Of a stretch of DNA of 64,000 nt, positions 7,946-14,645 are shown piece after piece (the stretch's first letter is position 1; each line of letters begins with the position of its first letter). Both the position numbers and the translations under genes were made by a program. The notes below the pieces were generated by a model. That model saw only the letters and a list, made by a program, of their open reading frames with translations, was not told where the DNA came from and did no database searches. Origin of the DNA: an uncultured Oscillibacter sp. (GTDB lineage: Bacteria > Bacillota > Clostridia > Oscillospirales > Oscillospiraceae); contig CANAWG010000011.1 in NCBI GenBank assembly GCA_947365245.1, positions 1 through 64,000 of the forward strand, given 5' to 3'.

Positions 7946-8854
7946 ATGAGAGATTTGTCCAAATACCAAGGCATTTTCCCCGCCTTTTACGCCTGCTATG
8001 ACAAAGACGGCAAAGTGGGCGGCGGCACCGTCCGCCGGTTCGCCGGGTACCTTAAGGACAAGGGCATTCAGGGACTGTACGTGGGCGGTTCCTCCGGCGA
8101 GTGCATCTACCACAGCGTGGCCGAGCGGAAGGAGACGCTGGAGAACGTGATGGCAGAGGTGGGCGGCAAGCTGACCATCATCGCCCACGTGGCCTGCAAC
8201 AACACCGCCGACAGCCGGGAGCTGGCCGCCCACGCCGAGAAGCTGGGGGTGGACGCCATCGCCTCCATCCCCCCCATCTACTTCCACCTGCCCCCCAAGG
8301 GCATCGCCAAGTACTGGAACGACATCTCCGACGCCGCCCCCAACACGGACTTTGTCATCTACAACATCCCCCAGCTGGCGGGCGTGGCCCTGACGGTGCC
8401 CCTGCTCCAGGAGATGCTGAAGAACCCCCGGGTCATCGGCGTGAAGAACTCCTCCATGCCCGTTCAGGATATTCAGATGTGGCACGACGAGGGGGCGCTG
8501 GTGTTCAACGGGCCGGATGAGCAGCTGCTCAGCGGCCTGGCCGCCGGCGCCGCCGGCGGCATCGGCGGAACGTATGCCGCCATGCCGGAGCTGTATCTGG
8601 AAATCTTCCGTTGCTTTAAGGCCGGAGACCTGAGCAAGGGCCGGGAGATCCAGAACGAGTGCTGCCGCATCATCTACAAAATGTGCTCCACCCAGGGGAA
8701 CATGTACGCCGTCATCAAGGAGATCATCCGGCTCCAGGGCGGACCGGACATCGGCGGCGTCCGGGCGCCCCTGCTGGCGCTGGAGCCCGGCGACAAGGAG
8801 ACGGTGGCCCAGGCCCACGAGATGATTCAAGCGGCCATCGCCAAATACTGCTGA
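7946..8854 (+). CDS. nanA: N-acetylneuraminate lyase-type aldolase
   Basis: 302-residue member of the DHDPS/NAL class I aldolase superfamily. The Schiff-base lysine is Lys167 in VIGVKNSS and the catalytic tyrosine is Tyr139 in IYNIP, close to Tyr137/Lys165 of E. coli NanA. The carboxylate-binding loop is GGSSGE (residues 48-53), as GGSTGE in related lyases. It would split N-acetylneuraminate into pyruvate and ManNAc, the substrate of the epimerase at the start of the locus. The superfamily also contains DapA and keto-deoxysugar aldolases; the YNIP motif and the neighbours favour sialate. Confidence 0.85.
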   Translation: MRDLSKYQGIFPAFYACYDKDGKVGGGTVRRFAGYLKDKGIQGLYVGGSSGECIYHSVAERKETLENVMAEVGGKLTIIAHVACNNTADSRELAAHAEKLGVDAIASIPPIYFHLPPKGIAKYWNDISDAAPNTDFVIYNIPQLAGVALTVPLLQEMLKNPRVIGVKNSSMPVQDIQMWHDEGALVFNGPDEQLLSGLAAGAAGGIGGTYAAMPELYLEIFRCFKAGDLSKGREIQNECCRIIYKMCSTQGNMYAVIKEIIRLQGGPDIGGVRAPLLALEPGDKETVAQAHEMIQAAIAKYC

Positions 8855-8877
8855 GGTCGAAAAAAACAGAAAACCTA

Positions 8878-8907
8878 CACCCCACCTGCCTTTCGGCAGG
8901 TGGGGTG
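8878..8907. terminator. Terminator after nanA and the spore-protein gene
   Basis: Perfect 13-bp arms CACCCCACCTGCC (8878-8890) and complement (8895-8907) around TTTC. On the minus strand the stem is followed by a T-rich run (complement of the As at 8860-8874), so it fits best as the terminator of the minus-strand spore-protein gene, with possible use by nanA. Confidence 0.75.
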
Positions 8908-8952
8908 CCTGATATTATGCGAACCCTCCGCAAAAAAGGCCGAGCCCCCGCG

Positions 8953-9216
8953 CTATGCCCGCAGCCCCGCCCGGTATGTAACGGCGGTCCGGTGCCCCGC
9001 CGCTGTCCGGTCCGCCCGCTGGAATGTCACAGTTCGTACGGGCGTCATTTTCTTGACCATCTGGCCGCCCACGGAGCCGGCCTCACGGCTGGTCAGATCG
9101 CCGTTGTAGCCCTCCTTCAGGTTGACGCCCACCTCGGCGGCAGCCTCCATCTTGAACTTATCCATAGCGGCACGGGCCTCGGGAATATTGATCTGGTTGG
9201 TGTTCTTACTGGACAT
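8953..9216 (-). CDS. Alpha/beta-type small acid-soluble spore protein, C-terminally extended
   Basis: 87 residues. Residues 10-57 are a clear SASP: IPEARAAMDKFKMEAAAEVG carrying the Gpr-protease region, then GVNLKEGYNGDLTSREAGSV and GGQMVKKM. These proteins coat spore DNA and are degraded at germination. After Lys-Lys-Met57 the usual short tail is replaced by about 30 unrelated, Arg/Thr-rich residues, as though the original stop were lost by frameshift. The start is set by AAGGAG 9 bases upstream. No other gene shares its transcript. It is evidence that the organism sporulates. Confidence 0.9.
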   Translation of the reverse strand: MSSKNTNQINIPEARAAMDKFKMEAAAEVGVNLKEGYNGDLTSREAGSVGGQMVKKMTPVRTVTFQRADRTAAGHRTAVTYRAGLRA

Positions 9217-9405
9217 AGTCAATTTCTCCTTTTCATCATCATATCGCTGATTGCTTGCGGGTTCATTGGGTATCGCCTGCATAGTTTGACTCGAACCGTC
9301 GGGAATATCCGCTTTTTCTGCCGGAAAATTTTGTGAGCGGCGCAGTCGGGCCTCCACATGGTTTTCCCGTCCGCGGGACATCCTATTTTTAAAGGAGGAA
9401 TGACC

Positions 9406-9627
9406 ATGGCGCATCTGAGCACGTATTTTTCCCTGGAGGATATGGCCGGAAAACACGACGCGGCGCTTTTGAAGCGGGAGCTGGACACCCTGCCGGGCGT
9501 CACCTCCGTCAGCGTCGGCGAGGGCGGATGCCTGGCGGTGGACTATGACACCACCGGCGTCCGGCAGGAGGAGATCCTGCAAAAGGTCCGGGAGCTGGGC
9601 TTCCAGCTGCGAACTGAGGAGGAATAG
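9406..9627 (+). CDS. Small HMA-like ferredoxin-fold protein lacking CXXC
   Basis: 73 residues with the beta-alpha-beta-beta-alpha-beta pattern of heavy-metal-associated domains (LKRELDTLPGVTSVSVGEGG, then CLAVDYDTTGVRQEEILQKV and RELGF). The metal-binding loop CXXC near the N-terminus is absent (SLEDMAGKHDAALLKRE in its place), so classic copper or zinc binding is unlikely. The start at 9406 is 7 bases after AGGAGG; the ATG at 9400 is too close. It stands alone, before a strong terminator. Confidence 0.7.
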   Translation: MAHLSTYFSLEDMAGKHDAALLKRELDTLPGVTSVSVGEGGCLAVDYDTTGVRQEEILQKVRELGFQLRTEEE

Positions 9628-9629
9628 GA

Positions 9630-9664
9630 AAAACGGCGTGTGCCAAAAAGGCACACGCCGTTTT
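9630..9664. terminator. Bidirectional terminator (HMA-like gene / yigZ-like gene)
   Basis: Perfect 15-bp arms AAAACGGCGTGTGCC (9630-9644) and complement (9650-9664) with an A5 loop. A and T runs on the two sides serve both converging genes; its last base is the last base of the yigZ-like stop codon. Confidence 0.88.
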
Positions 9665-10299
9665 CAGTTCGCCTCTTCCCTGGGACCGGGCAGGTACTCC
9701 TCCCCCGCCGCCGCCATCTCAAGGGCGCCGGCGGAGAGCTCCGTCAGCCTGGGGGCGAACGCCTCCGCCCCGCCGGCGGGAAACGCCGCCCGCAGCGTCA
9801 CGTCCGCGCCGTAGACCGTGTCCCGCACCACGCCGCCGCAGCCGGCGACGTCCAGCTTCACCCGCTCCAGCAGCGGGTAGGTGCAGGGGACGTCCCACAG
9901 CGTCCACAGACTCACCCGGCAGACCCCCGCCGCGTCCAGGGCGTCTTTCGCCCCCCGGGTGTAGGCCCGGGTCAGGCCCCCGGCCCCCAGCAGGATGCCG
10001 CCGAAGTACCGGGTCACCACACAGCAGACGTTGGTGACCTCCTGGCGCTGGAAGACATTCAGCATGGGCTGGCCGGCGGTGCCCTGGGGCTCGCCGTCGT
10101 CGGAGTAACGGACGGCGCCGCCTTTCAGCAGGTAGCACCAGCAGTGGTGGCGGGCATCGTGGTACTGCTTCCGCACCGCCTCCAGACGGGCCCGGGCCTC
10201 CTCCTCCGTCTCCACCCGCCAGAGCCGGCTGATGAAGCGGGAACGTTTTTCCGTAAATTCGCTCTCGGCGTCCTGATAGGGCACCAGATAGCCGCTCAT
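9664..10299 (-). CDS. YigZ/IMPACT-family protein
   Basis: 211 residues. The N-terminal UPF0029/IMPACT domain (to about residue 125) contains the family signatures DDGEPQGTAGQPML and VTRYFGGILLGAGGLTRAY; the remainder matches the small C-terminal DUF1949-type domain. IMPACT relatives bind ribosome-associated factors in eukaryotes; the bacterial function is not established. The start is set by AGGAGG just upstream (10302-10310). Upstream lies the long inverted-repeat region with no other gene. Confidence 0.88.
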   Translation of the reverse strand: MSGYLVPYQDAESEFTEKRSRFISRLWRVETEEEARARLEAVRKQYHDARHHCWCYLLKGGAVRYSDDGEPQGTAGQPMLNVFQRQEVTNVCCVVTRYFGGILLGAGGLTRAYTRGAKDALDAAGVCRVSLWTLWDVPCTYPLLERVKLDVAGCGGVVRDTVYGADVTLRAAFPAGGAEAFAPRLTELSAGALEMAAAGEEYLPGPREEAN

Positions 10300-10381
10300 A
10301 GGACCTCCTCCTGTTTCTGCCCCACGGGGCGGGGACGGGGATTTTTCGCGCCTCGGGCGCGGGACGGGAATGCACCCCCCA

Positions 10382-10417
10382 TTTCTATTTTCTCTGTCTT
10401 GCCAGAGAAAATAGAAA
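10382..10417. repeat. Pyrimidine/purine hairpin, left arm
   Basis: Perfect 15-bp stem TTTCTATTTTCTCTG (10382-10396) with its complement at 10403-10417 and a 6-base loop. It is the counterpart of the hairpin at 10775-10812 but differs in several base pairs. Confidence 0.85.
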
Positions 10418-10774
10418 CGGGCCGTGCACGGTCCAAAGACAAAAGAGAGGCGCTGAGGGTGACCTCCGGAGAGTTTGCGCCGATTGTCGGTTCGCAGCTG
10501 GACGCTGCTTGACGCAAGGCCCCTGGCTTCTCTGCCCGCGCTTCGCGTATGGCTGGTGCAGGTCGAGAGCACGGAGAATCGCGCCCCAGGGGCGCGGGGA
10601 TTCCGCCGCGGGCGGGGACGGGAGTCCAACCATAGCCGGGCCATGCGCGAAGCGCGGGAGTAGGCGCTAGGGACCTTGCGTCCACGCAGCGTCAACTGCC
10701 GCACTACCGATGAATGGAGCAAACCCCGGAGGGCACCCCGAGCGTCTCTCTTTTCTCTTCCACCGTGCACGGCG

Positions 10775-10812
10775 CATTCTCTTTTCTCTCGCAAGAGAGA
10801 GAAAAGAGAATG
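10775..10812. repeat. Pyrimidine/purine hairpin, right arm
   Basis: Perfect 16-bp stem CATTCTCTTTTCTCTC (10775-10790) with its complement at 10797-10812. Compared with the left-arm hairpin, substitutions occur on both sides of the stem so that pairing is kept. Confidence 0.85.
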
Positions 10813-10892
10813 GGGGGTGTATCCCCAGCACGGGCGAAGCCCGTGCGTTCGTCCCGCGCCCGTGGCGCGAAAATCTCCCGTCCTGTGGGCCC

Positions 10893-12164
10893 TCACTCCG
10901 CGATAAAGGGCTCCAGCCGGCCCAGGGTCCTGGGGCCGCAGACCGCCGTCACGACGATGGTCTCGCCGTACTCCACGTTCTCCACCTTGGCCTCCCGGTA
11001 CAGCGTGTCCACCACGCCCCCCTTGTCGTAGGGGATGCGGAGCACCACCCGCCGGACGCCCTTGTCCAGCTTCCGGCCGATAAGCTCCAGCAGCTTGTCC
11101 AGTCCCTCGCCGGTCTTGGCGGAGATGGCGCAGATATCCTCGCCGTGGGGCATGATCTCCCCGACAGGCAGCTTGTCGTACTTGTTGAATACGTCGATCC
11201 GGGGCAGCTCGCCGGCCCCCAGCTCAGCGATGAGGCTCTCCACCACCTGGGCCTGGAGCTGCCACTCCGGGTTGGACACGTCGATGACGTGGAGCAGCAG
11301 GTCCGCGTACTCCAGCTCCTCCAGCGTGGCCTTGAAAGCCTCCACCAGCTGGTGGGGGAGCTTGCGGATGAAGCCCACCGTGTCGGAGAGCACCACGTCC
11401 AGCGTGTCGTTCACCGCCAGCAGGCGGCTGGTGGTGTCCAAGGTGTCAAAGAGGCGGTTGTTGGCCGGGATGCCCGCCCCGGTGAGGCGGTTTAGGAGCG
11501 TGGACTTGCCCGCGTTGGTGTAGCCCACGATGGCCACTACCGGCACCTCGTTCTTCCGCCGCTGCTGGCGCTGGGTGCCCCGCACCCGGCGCACGTCCTC
11601 CAGGTCCTCCCGGAGCTTGTCGATCTTCCGCCGGATGTGGCGGCGGTCCGTCTCCAGCTGGGTCTCGCCGGGGCCCTTGGAGCCGATGGGCCCCTTGCCG
11701 CTGGTGCCCGCCTGACGCTCCAGGTGGGTCCACATGCCCGTGAGCCGCGGCAGCAGGTAGCGGTACTGGGCCAGCTCCACCTGGAGCCGGCCCTCTCTCG
11801 TCTGGGCCCGCTGGGCGAAGATGTCCAGGATCAGCCCGCAGCGGTCCAGCACCTGGATGCCCAAAAGGTCCGTCAGCACCCGCTGCTGGGAGGGGGAGAG
11901 GTCGTTGTCGAAGATGACCATGGTAGCCTCCACGTTCTCGCAGTAGAGCTGCACCTCCGCCACCTTGCCCTCGCCGATGAACGTCCGGGGATCCGGCGTC
12001 GGGCGGTTCTGGAGCACGATGCCCACGGTCTCGCCCCCGGCGGTCTCCACCAGGGCGCTGAGCTCCTCCAGGGTGTCCTCGCTGGCGTTTTCCTCTTTTT
12101 TCAGCACCGGTGAGTTCAACCCCACCAGCACTACCTTGTCGCGAATTTCCTCTTTCTGTTGCAT
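10893..12164 (-). CDS. hflX: GTPase HflX
   Basis: 423-residue ribosome-associated GTPase. The N-terminal HflX domain (to about residue 200) contains DPRTFIGEGKVAEV and the glycine-rich GSKGPGETQLETDRR. The G domain has G1 GYTNAGKST, G3 DTVGF and G4 NKYD, followed by a short C-terminal domain. HflX binds 70S and 50S particles and splits or rescues stalled ribosomes under stress. The flavin-reductase gene lies 42 bases upstream on the same strand. The length is normal for the family. Confidence 0.95.
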   Translation of the reverse strand: MQQKEEIRDKVVLVGLNSPVLKKEENASEDTLEELSALVETAGGETVGIVLQNRPTPDPRTFIGEGKVAEVQLYCENVEATMVIFDNDLSPSQQRVLTDLLGIQVLDRCGLILDIFAQRAQTREGRLQVELAQYRYLLPRLTGMWTHLERQAGTSGKGPIGSKGPGETQLETDRRHIRRKIDKLREDLEDVRRVRGTQRQQRRKNEVPVVAIVGYTNAGKSTLLNRLTGAGIPANNRLFDTLDTTSRLLAVNDTLDVVLSDTVGFIRKLPHQLVEAFKATLEELEYADLLLHVIDVSNPEWQLQAQVVESLIAELGAGELPRIDVFNKYDKLPVGEIMPHGEDICAISAKTGEGLDKLLELIGRKLDKGVRRVVLRIPYDKGGVVDTLYREAKVENVEYGETIVVTAVCGPRTLGRLEPFIAE

Positions 12165-12206
12165 AATACCTCTTGTTTATTGGGAATTGGGCGCGGCGCC
12201 CGCGCT

Positions 12207-12728
12207 TTAGGAAATGGAGTACGCCTCCACGATCTCGCCGGTGTAGATCCGGTGCCAGCCGCCCGCCTCGCCGTAGAAAGGCAGGATCTTCTCCTGTCCC
12301 GCCACAACGCTGGCGGCGTCCATGTCCTGGACGTACAGCTTCCGGCACACCAGCACCGCCTCCGCCTCCGCGAAAAACGGGGCGTCCCCGGCGCCATAGC
12401 GGAGCGTCAGTCCGCACTCCTTGATCTTATCCACGTCCCGGCCGCTCCGGGCGCCGCAGAGGGCCATGGTCTTCTTCTCACTCTCCGGCAAGACGGACAC
12501 CGTGAAATAGTCCCGCTCCTCCATGAATTGATCCGTGTACCGCTCCGGGCGGACGTAGACGGTGCAAACCGGCAGATTCCACAGCCGGCCCGCCTGGCAC
12601 CAGCCGATGGTCATGGTGTTGCATGTCTCCCGGCCCCCGGCGGTCAGCAGGGCGTTCCTCGTGCCAAAGGCCCGAAGCAGCTCCGGGAACAGCTCCCGAG
12701 GCTCCACAGGGTGCAGTTTCAAAGTCAC
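12207..12728 (-). CDS. Flavin reductase-like domain protein
   Basis: 173 residues with the FMN-binding split-barrel pattern of the flavin reductase/DIM6-NTAB family: NTMTIGWCQAGRLWNLPVCT near residue 37, the HVRPERYTDQ-like segment (VRPERYTDQFMEE), FTVSVLPE, and a Cys/Asp loop at GARSGRDVDKIKECGLT. These proteins bind FMN and reduce flavins or act as flavoprotein oxidoreductases; the substrate is unknown. The start codon is GTG, preceded by GAGAGGAG. It is probably co-transcribed with hflX. Confidence 0.85.
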   Translation of the reverse strand: MTLKLHPVEPRELFPELLRAFGTRNALLTAGGRETCNTMTIGWCQAGRLWNLPVCTVYVRPERYTDQFMEERDYFTVSVLPESEKKTMALCGARSGRDVDKIKECGLTLRYGAGDAPFFAEAEAVLVCRKLYVQDMDAASVVAGQEKILPFYGEAGGWHRIYTGEIVEAYSIS

Positions 12729-12801
12729 CAGCTCCTCTCAAAAATAGACGCATATCCAGTATATGCGCCGGGGAGAAAAAAGTAAACACCCGGAAATGAA
12801 G

Positions 12802-12829
12802 AAAAGGGTCTGCCGCAGCAGACCCTTTT
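12802..12829. terminator. Terminator after rpmE
   Basis: Perfect 12-bp arms AAAAGGGTCTGC (12802-12813) and complement (12818-12829) just downstream of the L31 stop on the minus strand, ending in four Ts. Confidence 0.8.
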
Positions 12830-12838
12830 GCGCACTTC

Positions 12839-13042
12839 TCACTTTTCCAGGCCAAAGCGCTTGTTGAACTTGGCCACGCGTCCGCCGGTATCCACCAGCT
12901 TCTGCTTGCCCGTGAAGAAGGGGTGACACTTCGAGCAGACTTCCACCTTGATATCTTTCTTGGTAGAACCTGTCTCAATCACATTACCGCAGGCGCAAGT
13001 AATCGTAGTCTGCTGATAATTGGGATGGATTCCTTCCTTCAT
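12839..13042 (-). CDS. rpmE: Ribosomal protein bL31
   Basis: 67 residues, full length. It is the zinc-binding (C+) form, with Cys16, Cys18, Cys36 and Cys39 (CACGN and CSKCHPF) coordinating zinc, followed by the conserved [20 protein letters not shown]. It sits in the large subunit near the central protuberance. It is monocistronic, with its own terminator. Confidence 0.97.
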   Translation of the reverse strand: MKEGIHPNYQQTTITCACGNVIETGSTKKDIKVEVCSKCHPFFTGKQKLVDTGGRVAKFNKRFGLEK

Positions 13043-13228
13043 TGCTCTCGTTCACCTCTTTCTCTTTCAGACTACCTCCGAAAAGCTTTCACCTCACAAA
13101 GGCGTTAATTAGTGTACCACGGAAGAATCCAAAATGCAAGTGTTTTTCTGCTGGAAATCCAAAAAATTTCAAAATCCCCAAGAGCGGCCGGAAATTTTGC
13201 CGTTTTTCTCGACCTGGGGAAAAATCTG

Positions 13229-13237
13229 TGGTATACT
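13229..13237 (+). promoter_or_regulatory. Extended -10 promoter of the GH13 gene
   Basis: TGG followed by TATACT, with no convincing -35, 40 bases before the ATG at 13277. The AT-rich run upstream (13130-13225) fits a promoter region. Confidence 0.5.
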
Positions 13238-13276
13238 GAGCACCGTCGATATGACACCGGAAAGGAACACGATCTT

Positions 13277-14587
13277 ATGTGGGCGGAGAAAAGCGTATTC
13301 TATCAGATCTATCCCCTGGGCTTCTGCGGCGCCCCCCGGGAGAACGACGGCGTGACCGCAAGCCGCATCGGCAAAATCGGCGGCTGGGCGCCCCACATTC
13401 AAAAGCTGGGGGCGGACGCGGTGTACCTCTCCCCCGTCTTTGAGAGCGACCGCCACGGCTACGACACCCGGGACTACCGGAAAATCGACTGCCGCCTGGG
13501 CACCAACGAGGACTTCGCCAAGGTCTGCGAGACCCTCCACAGCCACGGGATCCGGGTGGTGCTGGACGGGGTGTTCAACCACGTGGGCCGGGGCTTCTGG
13601 GCCTTTCGGGACGTGCAGGAGAAGAAGTGGGACTCCCCCTACAAGGACTGGTTCCACATCAATTTCGACGGCAACTCCAATTACAACGACGGCTTCTGGT
13701 ACGAGGGCTGGGAGGGCCACTACGAGCTGGTGAAGCTGAATCTCCGGAACCCGGCGGTGGCGGACTACCTGCTGGAGTGCGTAAAATTCTGGGTGGACAG
13801 CTTCGGCATCGACGGGCTGCGGCTGGACGTGGCCTACTGTCTGGACAAGGACTTCCTCCGCCGCCTGCGGGCTTTCTGCGACGGACTGAAGCCGGAGTTC
13901 TTCCTGCTGGGGGAGACCCTCCACGGGGACTACAACCAGTGGGTGAACGGCGAGATGCTCCACTCCTGCACCAACTACGAGTGCTACAAGGGGCTCTACT
14001 CCGCCCTGAACTCCATGAACCTCTTCGAGATCGTCCACTCCCTCAAGCGCCAGTTCGGCCCGGAGCCCTGGACTCTCTACAAGGGCAAACACCTTTTGTG
14101 CTTCGCCGACAACCACGACGTCACCCGGGCGGCCTCCATTTTGCAAAACCCCGCCCACCTGCCGCTGATGTACGGCCTCCTCTTCGGCATGCCCGGCATC
14201 CCCTGCCTGTACTACGGCAGCGAGTGGGGCGCCCTGGGAGACAAATCCCAGGGGGACGACGCCCTGCGGCCCAGCTTCGAGGGGCCGGAGTGGACGGACC
14301 TGACGAACACCATCGCAGCCATGGCCAGGGTCCACCGGGAGAGCGAGGCGCTGTGCTTCGGGGACTTCACAGACATCGTGCTCACCAACCGGCAGACTAT
14401 TTTCCAGCGCCGCAGCCAGCATGAACGGGTGCTGGTGGCGGTGAACGCCGACGATCAGCCCTACACCGCCCACTTTGACGCCGGCTGCGGCCAGGCGGTG
14501 GACCTCCTCACCGGAGCGCCCCACGACTTCGGCGGCGGCAGCCAGCTGCCCCCCTACAGTGTGGCCTACTGGAAGTGTGAGCGGTAA
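13277..14587 (+). CDS. GH13 alpha-amylase-family glycoside hydrolase
   Basis: 436-residue cytoplasmic enzyme (no signal peptide) with a (beta/alpha)8 barrel. The GH13 regions are visible: VVLDGVFNHVG (region I), GLRLDVAY with nucleophile Asp184 (region II), FLLGETL with acid/base Glu213 (region III) and FADNHDV with Asp281 (region IV). The C-terminal beta domain is short. It probably acts on internal malto-oligosaccharides or cyclodextrins; the exact bond specificity cannot be read. ATG 13277 is chosen because the barrel's first strand (SVFYQIYPLGF) follows at once and AAAGGA precedes it. Confidence 0.92.
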   Translation: MWAEKSVFYQIYPLGFCGAPRENDGVTASRIGKIGGWAPHIQKLGADAVYLSPVFESDRHGYDTRDYRKIDCRLGTNEDFAKVCETLHSHGIRVVLDGVFNHVGRGFWAFRDVQEKKWDSPYKDWFHINFDGNSNYNDGFWYEGWEGHYELVKLNLRNPAVADYLLECVKFWVDSFGIDGLRLDVAYCLDKDFLRRLRAFCDGLKPEFFLLGETLHGDYNQWVNGEMLHSCTNYECYKGLYSALNSMNLFEIVHSLKRQFGPEPWTLYKGKHLLCFADNHDVTRAASILQNPAHLPLMYGLLFGMPGIPCLYYGSEWGALGDKSQGDDALRPSFEGPEWTDLTNTIAAMARVHRESEALCFGDFTDIVLTNRQTIFQRRSQHERVLVAVNADDQPYTAHFDAGCGQAVDLLTGAPHDFGGGSQLPPYSVAYWKCER

Positions 14588-14601
14588 AAATGCCATACAA
14601 G

Positions 14602-14635
14602 AACGCCCCGGCGGACTTGCGTCCGCCGGGGCGTT
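14602..14635. terminator. Bidirectional terminator (GH13 / addA)
   Basis: Perfect 15-bp arms AACGCCCCGGCGGAC (14602-14616) and complement (14621-14635) around TTGC, between the converging GH13 and addA genes. Confidence 0.85.
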
Positions 14636-14645
14636 TATTGTCCTC

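Larger units (their letters stand above)
10343..10873. repeat. Large imperfect inverted repeat (about 0.53 kb)
   Basis: This fills the gap between yigZ and hflX. Exact inverted matches occur in mirrored order: TTTTCGCGCC (10343-10352) with 10864-10873; CACCCCCCAT (10373-10382) with 10810-10819; GCCGTGCACGGT (10421-10432) with 10762-10773; GACGCAAGG (10511-10519) with 10674-10682; and CCCGCGCTTCGCG (10535-10547) with 10646-10658. The centre is near 10595, where GCGCCCC-A-GGGGCGC forms its own hairpin. The right arm has an extra hairpin at 10828-10846. The reading frames crossing it are not protein-like. It looks like two copies of a roughly 230-bp structured repeat in opposite orientation. Confidence 0.8.
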
